From Streptomyces kurssanovii (GTDB lineage: Bacteria > Actinomycetota > Actinomycetes > Streptomycetales > Streptomycetaceae): DNA of 64,000 nt. The first letter of the stretch is position 1; every line of letters starts with the position of its first letter. The stretch spans positions 310,001-374,000 of the forward strand of contig NZ_BMTN01000003.1 in the NCBI RefSeq assembly GCF_014649695.1, in the 5' to 3' direction. The translations under genes and the position numbers were made by a program. The notes beneath the pieces are model-generated. The model saw only the letters and a list, made by a program, of their open reading frames with translations. It did no database searches and was not told the DNA's origin. Shown here in pieces: positions 1 through 9,067 of this stretch.

Positions 1-1
1 G

Positions 2-1261
2 CACGCCGACCTGCGCCGGGTCGCCGGCACCCTGCGCGACCTCCCGGCCGACGACCCCGGGCACAGCTGGTCCGTACTGGCCCCGCTGCTCGCGGGCTCG
101 CCCTTCACGCTGGCCGCGCTGGACGTCGCCGCGCACGACCTGGCGGCCCGGCTGGCCGGCGTGCCGCTGTGGCGGCACCTCGGGGCCCGGACACCCGGAG
201 CGCTGCACTCCAGCTACAGCATCGGCCTCGACGAGCCCGCCGTGATGGTGCGCAAGCTGCTGGAACGGCCGGGCTGGCCCGCGTACAAGGTCAAGCTGGC
301 CGGACCGGGCGATCTGCACATCCTCGAGGCACTCCGGGAGCACACCGACGCGCCCTTCTACGTGGACGGGAACTGCGGCTGGAAGCTCCCGGACACGCTC
401 GCCGCCCTCGACGCGATGGCCGCCCTGGGGGTCGAACTCCTCGAGCAGCCGTTCCCGAGGGAGCGGTGGGGCGATGCCCGGGCACTCAAAGAGGCCTCCC
501 CGATCCCGGTGTTCGCCGACGAGAGCATCACCGGGCCGGACGACCTCGACGCCTGCGCGAGCGCGTTCCACGGCGTCAACCTCAAGCTGATGAAGGCCGG
601 CGGCATCACCCCGGCGCTGCGGATGCTGCGCCGGGCACGGGCCGCGGGACTGGGCACGATGCTCGGCTGCATGCCGGAATCCAGCGCCGGCGTCTCCGCG
701 ACGGCCCACCTCGGCCCCCATGTCGACCATCTCGACGCCGACTCCATCGCCCTGCTCGCGGTGGACACCGGCACTGGCGTGCTGCTCGACGACCGCGGCC
801 GCATCACCCTGCCGGACACCCCGGGCACCGGATTCGTCCCCGACTTCACCGGTCCCGCGTTCACCGTGCGGCCCACCACGGCCCACCGGTGCGTCTGGGA
901 CAACGAGGAGCTCGCGGTCCACCGGGACGGGAAGCCGACGGCATCCGTCCGGGTGCGCCGCCGCCCGCTGCCCGACGACGAGCCCGGCGACCACGTCCGG
1001 CAACTCGCGGAACCGTCCCCGGCGGACGGAACCGGCGGCCCCGCCGGCGACGTGCCCGTCGGCGAACTCGTCGGGCTGCTGCGCACCGCCCTGACCCGCG
1101 CCGTCGCCGCCGGCGCGGACACCGTGTGGACACGGGTCGCCGGCCCGTGGACCGCAGCCGCGCTCGCCGCCGGATTCACGGCATCGGCCGCCGCGGCCGG
1201 CGGTCACGGCACCGGCACCCTCCTCATATGGAAGGCGGACACCCATGACCAGCGTGCATGA
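2..1261 (+). CDS. Dipeptide epimerase-like enolase-superfamily protein, 5' partial
   Basis: The frame is open from base 2, so the window begins inside this gene and the N-terminal capping domain is mostly missing; 419 codons remain. The barrel shows enolase-superfamily hallmarks: a KxK pair in YKVKLAG, metal ligands in VDGNCGW, LLEQPFP and FADES, and the opposite-face lysine in NLKLMKAGG. HLDADS fits the DxD motif that in L-Ala-D/L-Glu-type dipeptide epimerases holds the dipeptide ammonium group. Such enzymes invert an alpha carbon of a dipeptide with Mg2+. About 130 residues follow the barrel, which ordinary epimerases lack; the end (a helix then AALAAGF and TLLIWK) loosely resembles a GNAT fold, which is inference. 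It overlaps the next gene by 17 bp. With two ATP-grasp ligases downstream, its substrate is more likely a peptide made by this operon than murein. Confidence 0.75.
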   Translation, partial: HADLRRVAGTLRDLPADDPGHSWSVLAPLLAGSPFTLAALDVAAHDLAARLAGVPLWRHLGARTPGALHSSYSIGLDEPAVMVRKLLERPGWPAYKVKLAGPGDLHILEALREHTDAPFYVDGNCGWKLPDTLAALDAMAALGVELLEQPFPRERWGDARALKEASPIPVFADESITGPDDLDACASAFHGVNLKLMKAGGITPALRMLRRARAAGLGTMLGCMPESSAGVSATAHLGPHVDHLDADSIALLAVDTGTGVLLDDRGRITLPDTPGTGFVPDFTGPAFTVRPTTAHRCVWDNEELAVHRDGKPTASVRVRRRPLPDDEPGDHVRQLAEPSPADGTGGPAGDVPVGELVGLLRTALTRAVAAGADTVWTRVAGPWTAAALAAGFTASAAAAGGHGTGTLLIWKADTHDQRA

Positions 1262-2333
1262 ACGCGTGAGCAAGACCTCCGGCGCGGGCCAGGACGGACG
1301 CCTCACGGCCGCCACCGCGACAGCCGTCGCCGTGGCCGCCCTCTGCGAGGCGGGTGTGCCGGACGGCGACGCCCGCGATGTCGCCGCCGCGCTGACGGAC
1401 ACGTCGCTGCGCGGCATCGACACCCACGGTCTGCGGCTGCTCCCGCAGTATCTGACGGAGCTCGAACAGCGCATCGCCGTGGCGCGGCCGGACATCACCG
1501 TCGTACGGGACACCGGTGCGGCCGTGATGCTCGACGCCGACGGCGCCCTCGGTGTCGTCGCCGGCCTGGCCGCGGCACGGATCGCCGCGGAGCGGGCCCG
1601 CCGCCACGGCGTGGCGGCGGTGGGCGTACGCAACTCCAACCACTTCGGCGCCGCCTCCGTCTACAGCCGCCACCTCGCGGCCGAGGGCCTGGTCGGCGTC
1701 GTCACCACCTCGGCCGCCTCCCGGGTCGCCCCCTTCTCCGGCACCCGGCCGCTGTACGGGACCAACCCGCTGAGCGTCGCGGCCGCCTGCGACGGCGACG
1801 AGTTCGCCCTCGACATGGCCACCAGCCAGGTCTGCTTCGGCGAGATCAAGGAACGCCGTAAGCACGGGGAACCTCTCGACCCGGGCTGGGCCACCGACGC
1901 GGCCGGGCGTCCGGCCACCGATCCCGGTGAGGCGCACGCGCTGTCACCGCTCGGCGGCTACAAGGGACAGGGCCTGGCCATGGTCGCCACTCTCCTCGGC
2001 GCCGTGCTCACCGGCTCGCCCGCGGACTGGCACCTGGAACACATAGGCGAGGCCGAACCCGGCCGCAGCCGCGGGATCGGCCACTTCCTCATCTGCCTCG
2101 ACCCGGCCGCGTTCGCCGGCGCCGAGAGCTTCGCCGCCGGATTCGCCGACCTCGTGGACACCACCCGGCAGGCCGAGCCGGGAGCGGAGGCGACGCTGCC
2201 GGTCCAGGTGCCCGGAGATCCGCAGCAGCGCACCGCGCGGGAGCGGGCCGTCCACGGCATACCGCTGGACCCGCACACGGCGCGCGCGTTCACGGAGCTC
2301 GCCGCCCGCCACGGCATAGGGGCCGGCGCGTGA
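1245..2333 (+). CDS. Ldh-family (malate/lactate dehydrogenase type 2) NAD(P)H oxidoreductase
   Basis: This 362-residue protein has the Ldh2/MDG2 family pattern: DTSLRGIDTHGLRLLPQY near residue 60, the NSNHFG segment carrying the catalytic histidine, YGTNPLSVA, DMATS, and LSPLGGYKGQGLAMV. The family includes ureidoglycolate dehydrogenase, 2,3-diketogulonate reductase and cyclic-imine (piperideine or pyrroline-2-carboxylate) reductases, so the likely reaction is NAD(P)H reduction of a 2-oxo acid or imino acid, or the reverse. The ATG start lies 17 bp inside the upstream gene and the stop overlaps the next start as GTGA, so it is translated as part of the operon. Its substrate cannot be read from the sequence. 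In this setting it probably makes or trims an unusual building block. Confidence 0.8.
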   Translation: MTSVHERVSKTSGAGQDGRLTAATATAVAVAALCEAGVPDGDARDVAAALTDTSLRGIDTHGLRLLPQYLTELEQRIAVARPDITVVRDTGAAVMLDADGALGVVAGLAAARIAAERARRHGVAAVGVRNSNHFGAASVYSRHLAAEGLVGVVTTSAASRVAPFSGTRPLYGTNPLSVAAACDGDEFALDMATSQVCFGEIKERRKHGEPLDPGWATDAAGRPATDPGEAHALSPLGGYKGQGLAMVATLLGAVLTGSPADWHLEHIGEAEPGRSRGIGHFLICLDPAAFAGAESFAAGFADLVDTTRQAEPGAEATLPVQVPGDPQQRTARERAVHGIPLDPHTARAFTELAARHGIGAGA

Positions 2334-3559
2334 TCCTGATCCTGATCAGCCCCCGCAACGCCGGACTTCCCTTCGCCGAATGGCTCGGCGAGGAGGCGGG
2401 CCGGCTGCTCGCGGTCACCGCGCACGGGACCGATCCCGGGCCGGGGTTCCGCGACGTCCGAACCGTCCCCGACTACTTCGACGACGCCTCGGTGCACGAG
2501 GCGGCGCGCCTGCTGTGCGCGGAGCACGACGTCACCCGGGTGCTCGCCCTCGCCGAGGTCGACGTGGAGCGGGCCGCGCGGCTGCGTGAGGAGCTCGGTC
2601 TGCCGGGCCAGCGGCCGCCGAGCGCCCACGCCTACCGGGACAAGGTCCGCATGAAGGAGCTCGCCGCGGCCGGCGGGCTCCGGGTGCCGGCGTTCGCGCC
2701 CGTCACCTCCCTGGCCGACGTCGAGGCCTTCATGGCCGTCCACCCCGGGCCCGCCGTGGTCAAGCCGCGCGGCGGCTCCGGCTCCACCGGTGTGAGCGTC
2801 GTCGGCACCCCGGGGGACGTCCCCGGCGACGTGGCCGCGGGGATCGCCTCCGGCGGCATGGAGGTGGAGGAGTACGTGGCGGGCCGGTTCTGCCACGTCG
2901 ACGCCCTGCACGTGGGCGGTGAGCCGGTGGTGTCCGTCCCGTCCGTCTACACCGACGGCGGCTGCCTGTCGCACTGGACCGACTCCGGCAACGGAAGCTG
3001 GACCCTGCCGTCCGACGACCCGCTGTACGACCGGCTCGTCGCGGAGACGTGGCGGCTCGTGGGCGCCCTGCCCGCGGCGCCCTCCCTTTTCGTGCACGCC
3101 GAGTTCTTCGTGACCGACGCGGACGAGATCGTGCTCTGCGAGGTCGCGGGCAGGGTCGGCGGCACGCCGATCCCCGCCATGCTGGAGGCGGTGCTCGGCC
3201 TCGACCCCCGACGGCTGTGGGCGCGCATCGAATGCGGTCTGCCGGTCGACCTGGACACCGTCCGCGACCACGCCCGCAGGGCACCCCTCGTCGCCAACTT
3301 CGGACTGCCGCCCAGGAACGGCCGCATCACCCGGGTGCCGCTCGAACCACCGGCGGGCACACGGGACTTCACCGTGCTCGCCGAGGCCGGCGAGGACTGG
3401 GGCGGCGCACGGTACCGGGCCCGCAAGTCCGGCGACTTCGTCGCCACCTGGCTGGTGACCGCCCCCACGGCGGGCGAACTGCTGGCCCTGGTCGCCAAGA
3501 CCGAGGCCGAGGCGGAGGCCGCCTTCGGCTGGGACCTCGTGCCCGGGGAGGCGTCGTGA
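2330..3559 (+). CDS. ATP-grasp ligase (first of two in the operon)
   Basis: A 409-residue ATP-grasp protein. Visible parts are YRDKVRMKELAAAGG opening the ATP-grasp fold (about residue 101), the nucleotide-binding strand and loop VVKPRGGSGSTGVSVV (about residues 143-158), the EEYVAGRFCHVDAL strand, and the Mg/ATP-binding end FVTDADEIVLCEVAGRVGGT. ATP-grasp enzymes form an acyl-phosphate on a carboxylate and join it to an amine or thiol; members of this subgroup ligate amino acids or peptides. The GTG start overlaps the upstream stop (GTGA). A second, divergent ATP-grasp lies at 7795-9066, so the two probably make two different amide bonds. The substrate is unknown. Confidence 0.8.
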   Translation: MILILISPRNAGLPFAEWLGEEAGRLLAVTAHGTDPGPGFRDVRTVPDYFDDASVHEAARLLCAEHDVTRVLALAEVDVERAARLREELGLPGQRPPSAHAYRDKVRMKELAAAGGLRVPAFAPVTSLADVEAFMAVHPGPAVVKPRGGSGSTGVSVVGTPGDVPGDVAAGIASGGMEVEEYVAGRFCHVDALHVGGEPVVSVPSVYTDGGCLSHWTDSGNGSWTLPSDDPLYDRLVAETWRLVGALPAAPSLFVHAEFFVTDADEIVLCEVAGRVGGTPIPAMLEAVLGLDPRRLWARIECGLPVDLDTVRDHARRAPLVANFGLPPRNGRITRVPLEPPAGTRDFTVLAEAGEDWGGARYRARKSGDFVATWLVTAPTAGELLALVAKTEAEAEAAFGWDLVPGEAS

Positions 3560-4767
3560 GCGGGCTGACCGCCGAAGTCCTCGACCCGGCCGGCCGGCCC
3601 ACCGCGGCCGGCATGCCCGCGCTCGACCGGCCGCCGGTCGTGTGGGAGGACGACCGCTGGTGGCGGTTCACCGAACGCACCGACCTGCACGAGAACCACT
3701 ACCTCGCCGTCCACGACGCGGGCGTACTCGTCGCCCTGGCGCCCCTGCTTCTCACCCACGACGGCGGCGGACTGCTGTTCTACGACGCCCCCAAGATGGT
3801 CGGCGCCCTGGGCGCCTTCGGCGACACCGAGCGGCTCACGGACGCCGAACGGGCCCGCTGGGACGACCTCGCCGAGGCGCTGCCCGCCGCCCGCCGCGAC
3901 CAGTACCCGTCCGTCGCCCTGTCCGTCTTCGGCTCCCACCACGGCATCGTGCACGCCGAAGGGCGCACCGCGGCCGAGCGCCGTGAGGTACTCAGCGAGC
4001 TGCCCAGGCTGCTCGACGACGCGGCCCGCACCCTGGGCTGCCGCAGCAGCGCCCTGCTCTACCTGGGCGACGAGGAGGCCGGGCCCATCGGCCCGGCCGC
4101 GCGGGCGCTCGGACACACCCCGGCCGTGCTCGGCGCCGAGTCCGTGCTGCGGCTCGGCACGGCGGACTGGGACGGGTACCTGGCCGGACTGGCGAGCCGC
4201 AAACGCAGACGGACCCACCGCGAGCTGGCCGAGTACGAGGACGCCGGCTTCCGCACCGTCATCCGTACCGGCGCCGACGCGCTGACCGGTCCGGTCGTCG
4301 ACCTCCAGGTCGCCCTGCGGGCCAAGTACGGGCTGCCCGGCGGCCGCGAACGGGTCCAGCGGGACTTCGACGCCATCCGCGACACCGTCGGCGACAGCGC
4401 CCTGGTCCTGAGCGCCGAACGCGACGGCGAGACCCTCGGCTTCGTCCTCTACCTCCGCTCCGGCGACGCCCTGTTCGGCCGGACCGCGGGCTTCGACGAA
4501 CGGGCCAAGGGCGTCTACTTCGCCCTCACTTACCACGAGACCGTCCGCTGGTCCCTGGCCAACGGAGTGCGCAGCATCTGGTACGGCCTCGCTGCCTACG
4601 ACGCCAAGAAGCTGCGCGGCTGCGACCTCGAACCGCGCCACGGCTGGTTCCGCTTCACCGGCGAGGGCCACGGCGTGCTCGAGGAGACACTCCGGCTGCA
4701 GAGCGCCGGCGAACACCGCCGGCTGCGCGGCCTCGGCACCGACAGCACCACGTCACAAGGAGACTGA
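3556..4767 (+). CDS. FemAB/BioF2-like GNAT-fold transferase
   Basis: The GTG start at 3556 overlaps the preceding stop and gives 403 residues. The protein resembles the double-GNAT family of FemAB-like and BioF2-like transferases. The clearest part is the second domain: YLAGLASRKRRRTHRELAEY, then GETLGFVLYLRSGDALFGRTAGFDE, YFALTYHETVRWSLANGVRSIWYGLAAYDAKK and a final RGCDLEPRHGWFRF. FemAB-type relatives move an amino acid from aminoacyl-tRNA to a peptide amine, and some antibiotic pathways (for example pacidamycin) use one to add a residue. Others of this fold are plain acyltransferases, so tRNA dependence is only a hypothesis. No signal peptide or membrane segment is seen. The gene sits between the ligase and the aminotransferase in the same operon. 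Confidence 0.7.
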   Translation: MSGLTAEVLDPAGRPTAAGMPALDRPPVVWEDDRWWRFTERTDLHENHYLAVHDAGVLVALAPLLLTHDGGGLLFYDAPKMVGALGAFGDTERLTDAERARWDDLAEALPAARRDQYPSVALSVFGSHHGIVHAEGRTAAERREVLSELPRLLDDAARTLGCRSSALLYLGDEEAGPIGPAARALGHTPAVLGAESVLRLGTADWDGYLAGLASRKRRRTHRELAEYEDAGFRTVIRTGADALTGPVVDLQVALRAKYGLPGGRERVQRDFDAIRDTVGDSALVLSAERDGETLGFVLYLRSGDALFGRTAGFDERAKGVYFALTYHETVRWSLANGVRSIWYGLAAYDAKKLRGCDLEPRHGWFRFTGEGHGVLEETLRLQSAGEHRRLRGLGTDSTTSQGD

Positions 4768-4773
4768 GCCGAC

Positions 4774-5694
4774 ATGCCACTGACCCCGACCCGCTTCATC
4801 TGGATGGACGGCGAACTGGTCCCCTGGGACGACGCCCAGGTGCACGTGCTCACACCGAGCCTGCACTACGGATGGGGTGTCTACGAGGGCATCCGCGCCT
4901 ACGCGACCGACACCGGCGCCGCCGTCTTCAGGCTGCGCGAGCACATCGCCCGGCTGCGCGCTTCCGCCCGCGTCTACCTGATGGAACTGCCCTGGTCCGA
5001 CGAGGAACTGATCGAGGCCGTCCGTGAACTCGTGCGCGTCAACGGGCAGGACTCCTGCTACATCAGGCCCATCGCGTACCTCGGATACGGCGAGATGGGC
5101 GTGGCCCCGCAGCTCGACGCGGTCCGGATGTCCATCGCCGTCTGGCCGTGGGGCTCCTACCTCGGGGACAAGGCGGAGAACGAGGGCTGCCGGCTGATCG
5201 TCAGCAACTGGCAGCGGAACTCGCACCAGACGGTTCCCCCGCTCGCCAAGGCGACAGGCGCCTACGTCAACAGTGCGCTCGCGAAGGTGGGCGCACAGCG
5301 GGCCGGCTACGACGACGCGCTGATGCTGACCGCCACCGGCCACATCGCGGAGGCGTCGGCGGCGAACCTGTTCCTGGTGCGCGACGGTGAGCTCGTCACT
5401 CCGCCGGTCAGCGACGGCATCCTGCCCGGTATCACGCGGGACACCGCGATCACCTTCGCTCGCGACCTCGGCATGCGGGTCACCGAGCGGAGCGTCCCGC
5501 GCAGCGAGGTGTACATCGCCGACGAGGCGTTCCTCACGGGCACCGCGGCGGAGATCGTCCCGGTGGCCTCCGTGGACGAACGCCCGCTCGGCGCGGGCGG
5601 CGTCGGGCCGGTGACGAAGCAACTGCGTGAGATGTTCCAGCAGGTCGTCCGGGGCCGCGACGCGACGTACGCGAGCTGGCTGGAGCGGGTGTGA
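4774..5694 (+). CDS. Class IV PLP aminotransferase (branched-chain aminotransferase type)
   Basis: This 306-residue protein has full IlvE-type fold IV features: an N-terminal IWMDGELVPWDDAQVHVL, HYGWGVYEGIRAY, the PLP lysine at about residue 159 in LAKATGAYVNSALAK, then GYDDALML, GHIAEASAANLFLV and DGILPGITRDTAI. Family members exchange amino groups between 2-oxo acids and glutamate, mostly with branched-chain substrates, and some work on D-amino acids or aryl substrates. An AGGAG-type ribosome site precedes the ATG, and the gap from the upstream stop is only 6 bp. Since it lies in an operon with ligases and an alpha-hydroxy acid oxidase, it more likely supplies a pathway-specific amino acid than serves primary metabolism. 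That is inferred from context. Confidence 0.85.
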   Translation: MPLTPTRFIWMDGELVPWDDAQVHVLTPSLHYGWGVYEGIRAYATDTGAAVFRLREHIARLRASARVYLMELPWSDEELIEAVRELVRVNGQDSCYIRPIAYLGYGEMGVAPQLDAVRMSIAVWPWGSYLGDKAENEGCRLIVSNWQRNSHQTVPPLAKATGAYVNSALAKVGAQRAGYDDALMLTATGHIAEASAANLFLVRDGELVTPPVSDGILPGITRDTAITFARDLGMRVTERSVPRSEVYIADEAFLTGTAAEIVPVASVDERPLGAGGVGPVTKQLREMFQQVVRGRDATYASWLERV

Positions 5695-6473
5695 GCGCCG
5701 CCGACGGCCGCATGGCCGGGCGGGAGAGCGACGCGGTCCGGGCGGCGGTGGCGCTGCTGGAGAGCGCCGCCGCCGGGCTGCCGCGGATACCCGGTGACCG
5801 CCCCGAGGACGTGTCGTCGGCCGAGGAGGTGTGCGACCGGCTGATCGATCTGGCAGCTGCCCGCGCATGGCTCCGCACGGCCGGCGCGACCGCCCCGGAG
5901 GGCGTGGACGACACCGGTGAGGTCATGCACGGCTGCGTCTGCTGGGTGGTGCGGGAGGACGTCGTACGGACCCGCTCCGGCAGTGCTTCGACAGGGGGCG
6001 TGCGGGACGGGCTCCCCGTCGGGGCCGCGCACGCCCTCGTCACCCGGCTGGTCACCGCGCTCGCCGACCCCGCCCGCTACGACGAGGTGTGCGCCCGTAC
6101 CCGCACGTCGCTCGGACCGCGCCCCGAAGGCCGGGCGGCCGCCGCCTGGGACGTCGCGGACCGTGCGCTGCGCGGTCTGGGCACCACCAGGGACGAGTGG
6201 GCCGGGGCCGACCCCGCCCACACGGCCGCCGGCGGCTGGGTACTGGTGGACCGCGTCGGCCGGCTCCAACTGGCCTGCGCCCTCCTCACGGAAGCCCGGA
6301 CGTGTCCGCCGGAGGACGCGCCCGACCTGGTCAACGCGGCCCGCCGCTACACCTGGAACTGGCTGCGGCAGCCGCCGCCGGAGGCGGCCACGGAGATCCA
6401 CGTCCGGCGCACCGCCGAGCTGGTGGCCTGGATCCGTCGAGCCGGGCCCGTCGCGCAGCGGAGCGGGGCGTGA
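5691..6473 (+). CDS. Uncharacterised 260-aa protein of the peptide operon
   Basis: I do not recognise this protein. It is 260 residues, mostly predicted helix, rich in Ala and Arg, with no signal peptide, membrane span or clear nucleotide-binding motif. The middle holds MHGCVCWVVREDVV, and the C-terminal half has a helical run around QLACALLTEART and NAARRYTWNWLRQP. Start and stop both overlap neighbours (GTGA at each end), so it is firmly part of the operon and should be made in step with the aminotransferase and the exporter. It could be a scaffold, a small tailoring enzyme or a carrier-like helper. Nothing in the sequence decides between these. Confidence 0.6.
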   Translation: MSAADGRMAGRESDAVRAAVALLESAAAGLPRIPGDRPEDVSSAEEVCDRLIDLAAARAWLRTAGATAPEGVDDTGEVMHGCVCWVVREDVVRTRSGSASTGGVRDGLPVGAAHALVTRLVTALADPARYDEVCARTRTSLGPRPEGRAAAAWDVADRALRGLGTTRDEWAGADPAHTAAGGWVLVDRVGRLQLACALLTEARTCPPEDAPDLVNAARRYTWNWLRQPPPEAATEIHVRRTAELVAWIRRAGPVAQRSGA

Positions 6474-7798
6474 CCGGCACCCGGCGCGGTGGGGGAGCCG
6501 TCCGCCTCCTGCTCTCGATCCTGCCGAGAACCCCTGGCGGCCGGAAGCTCGCGGCGGGCGCCGCCGTCGACTCCGTCGGCTCCGGCATGTTCCTCGCCGC
6601 CTCGACGCTGTACTTCGTCACCGTGGTGGGCCTGCCCGCCGTCCAGGTCGGCGTGGTGCTGTCCGTGGCGAGCGTCGTCGGACTGCTCAGCCCCGTACCG
6701 CTGGGCCGACTCGCGGACCGGATCGGCCCGATCAAGGTGTACGTGATGCTGCTGGCGGCCAGAGGCGTCGGCTACGCGGGCTTCGCGCTGGTCGGCGACT
6801 TCTGGCCGTACGCCGTACTGACCTGCGTGCTGACCGCGCTGGACCGGGGCTGCTCACCGCTCCAGCAGGTGGTGGTGGGCATCATCGAGGGCGGGGAGAA
6901 CCAGGCCCGCACGATGGCCTCGATCCGCTCGGTGCGCAACATCGGTCTGACGGCCGGCTTCCTGCTGGCCGGCGCCGTACTCGCCGTCCAGCACCGGGCC
7001 GCGTTCGTGGCGCTGTTCCTCGGCAACGCGCTCACCTTCTTCGTGATCGCGGTCGTCGTGGAGCGGCTGCGGCGGCAGGCCGCCGTCGAGGACCGGCGGG
7101 CCGCGGCCGGGGGCAGGGAGCCGTCCGGACCGGTCGTCGTGCCTGAACAGGCGTCTGTCCGCAGTCCCTTCAGGGACCTGCGGTTCATGCTGTTCACCGT
7201 CTCCAACGGAGTGCTGTCGCTGCACGACTCCGTCCTCTTCGTACTGCTGCCGCTGTGGCTGACCACCGCCACCACCGCGCCTGCGTCCGCCGTCTCCGTG
7301 CTGCTCGCGGTGAACACCGTGCTGACCGTGCTGCTGCAGGTGTACGTCGCGAAGTTCGCGGACACCACGGCCCGCGCCCTGAAGCTCATCTGGGCCGCGC
7401 TGGTACCGCTGCTGCTGTCCTGCGGCGTGTTCGCCGGCGCGGAGCACGTCTCGCTGTGGCCCGCCGCGGCGTTCGCCGTGATCGCCGTCGTCCTGCTCAC
7501 CGTCGGCGAGAACCTGCATTCCGTCGCGGTCTGGAACCTGTCGTACGACATGTCCCCGGCCCCGGCCCGCGCCCGCTATCTGGCCGCGTTCAGCCTCGGT
7601 ACGACGGGGCAGCACATCGTCGGCCCGGTGCTCATGACCGCCGTGATGCTGCCGCTCGGCAGCGCCGGCTGGGCGCTGCTCGCCGTCGTCTTCGCGCTGG
7701 CGGCGATCGGCGTACGGGCCACCGGCGGACCCCGCACCGAGCAGGTCCAGGGCGCGTCCGCCCCTTCCACTCCCGCACCCACCGAGGTGAAAACATGA
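6470..7798 (+). CDS. Major facilitator superfamily exporter
   Basis: The GTG at 6470 overlaps the upstream stop and gives 442 residues with about a dozen hydrophobic segments. The loop after the second helix reads PLGRLADRIGP, matching MFS motif A. A charged cytoplasmic loop of about 40 residues (around RRQAAVEDRRAAAGGREPSG) separates the two six-helix halves. Proteins of this type use the proton gradient to move small molecules, and in biosynthetic operons they usually export the product and give self-resistance. It lies between the unknown protein and the second ligase, with ATGA overlap to the latter. Export of the operon's product is the likely role, inferred from context. Confidence 0.8.
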   Translation: MTGTRRGGGAVRLLLSILPRTPGGRKLAAGAAVDSVGSGMFLAASTLYFVTVVGLPAVQVGVVLSVASVVGLLSPVPLGRLADRIGPIKVYVMLLAARGVGYAGFALVGDFWPYAVLTCVLTALDRGCSPLQQVVVGIIEGGENQARTMASIRSVRNIGLTAGFLLAGAVLAVQHRAAFVALFLGNALTFFVIAVVVERLRRQAAVEDRRAAAGGREPSGPVVVPEQASVRSPFRDLRFMLFTVSNGVLSLHDSVLFVLLPLWLTTATTAPASAVSVLLAVNTVLTVLLQVYVAKFADTTARALKLIWAALVPLLLSCGVFAGAEHVSLWPAAAFAVIAVVLLTVGENLHSVAVWNLSYDMSPAPARARYLAAFSLGTTGQHIVGPVLMTAVMLPLGSAGWALLAVVFALAAIGVRATGGPRTEQVQGASAPSTPAPTEVKT

Positions 7799-9066
7799 CC
7801 GAACACGTGCTCATCGTCGGCGGCGGCCGGGAGATCCCCGGCCTGATCCGCGAGGCCGGCGGGCCGGACGTCGCCACCACCATCCTGTGCCGGATGGACA
7901 TGATCCCCAAGATCCGCCGCCCCGGGCAGCACGACCGGGTGATCGCCGTGCGCAGCGACGCGCCCGACGAGGAGTGGATCGCGCCGGCGGCCGCCGTCCA
8001 CGCCCGCACGCCCTTCACCCGCGTCGGCACCTTCGGCGAACGGGACCAGGACCGGGCCGCGGCCGTCGCGAAGGCCCTCCGCCTGCCCTGCCACACCCCC
8101 GAGACCATCACCTGGGTGCACGACAAGCACGCCATGCGCCGCAGGCTCACGGAGACCGGCGTCGACGACACGCCCGTCGCCCGCGTGGCGGACCCTGCCC
8201 AGCTGCGCGCCTTCATCGCCGAGCACGGCACGCCCTGTGTGGTGAAGCCGGCCCAGGGCGCGGGAAGCTTCGGTGTGTCGGTGGTGCGGAGCCCGGAAGA
8301 GGCGGACGCCGCGTTCGCCCGTGCCGCACGCGACTTCGAGGTGATCCCGGACGCCGGCGTGCTCGTGGAACGCTTCCACGAGGGACCGCAGTTCAGCGTC
8401 GAGGCGTTCTCCGAGGACGGCGAGCACGAGATCCTCGCGGTCACCCGCAAGTTCTCCGACCCTGTCGGCTTCGTCGAGCTCGGCCATGTGGTGCCCGCCG
8501 CACTGACGCCGGAGCAGAGCGGCCTTGTCCACGGCTACGTACGGCGGCTGCTAGACGCCCTCGGTGTCGACCACGGCGTCACCCACACGGAGATCGTGCT
8601 GACCGACGCCGGGCCGCGTGTCATCGAGACGCACGTCCGGCCGGCCGGTGACGAGATCCCGTACCTCGTCCACGATGTCACCGGGGTGGACCTGATCGAC
8701 TTCATCGTGCGCCAGACGCTCGGCGAACCGGTGCTGGCGGACATCCGCAAGGCACTCGCCGACCCGGACGTGGACCGGCGGCCGGAGGCCATCTGGTTCG
8801 CGGTGCCGCAGGCGCGCGGCGAACTGACCGAGGTCAACGGCCTCGAGAAGGCCGCTGCCCTGCCCGGCGTGGTGGCCGCGGAGGCGCTGCTCGCACCCGG
8901 GGACGAGGTGGGGGACCTGGACAGCTCCGAGTCCCGCGCCGCCTTCGTCCGGGCCAGGGGAGCCGACGCCGCCGAAGCGGTGGCACGCGCCCGCGCCGCC
9001 GTGGCGGAGCTCGACTTCGTCGTCAGGGTGTCCGGCGCCGCTGCCGGCCCGGACTCCTGGGTGTGA
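7795..9066 (+). CDS. ATP-grasp ligase (second), L-amino acid ligase type
   Basis: The ATG at 7795 overlaps the exporter stop (ATGA) behind a GAGGTGAAA ribosome site, giving 423 residues. An N-terminal Rossmann-like part (EHVLIVGGG) is followed by WVHDKHAMRRRL, the ATP-binding VVKPAQGAGSFGVSVV, the strand VLVERFHEGPQFSVEAF, and the metal-binding end HTEIVLTDAGPRVIETHVRP. This layout is typical of carboxylate-amine ligases of the BacD/L-amino acid ligase group, which make dipeptides from free amino acids with ATP. It differs clearly from the ATP-grasp at 2330-3559, so it is not a recent duplicate. The next gene begins 1 bp after its stop. Substrates are unknown. Confidence 0.82.
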   Translation: MTEHVLIVGGGREIPGLIREAGGPDVATTILCRMDMIPKIRRPGQHDRVIAVRSDAPDEEWIAPAAAVHARTPFTRVGTFGERDQDRAAAVAKALRLPCHTPETITWVHDKHAMRRRLTETGVDDTPVARVADPAQLRAFIAEHGTPCVVKPAQGAGSFGVSVVRSPEEADAAFARAARDFEVIPDAGVLVERFHEGPQFSVEAFSEDGEHEILAVTRKFSDPVGFVELGHVVPAALTPEQSGLVHGYVRRLLDALGVDHGVTHTEIVLTDAGPRVIETHVRPAGDEIPYLVHDVTGVDLIDFIVRQTLGEPVLADIRKALADPDVDRRPEAIWFAVPQARGELTEVNGLEKAAALPGVVAAEALLAPGDEVGDLDSSESRAAFVRARGADAAEAVARARAAVAELDFVVRVSGAAAGPDSWV

Positions 9067-9067
9067 C

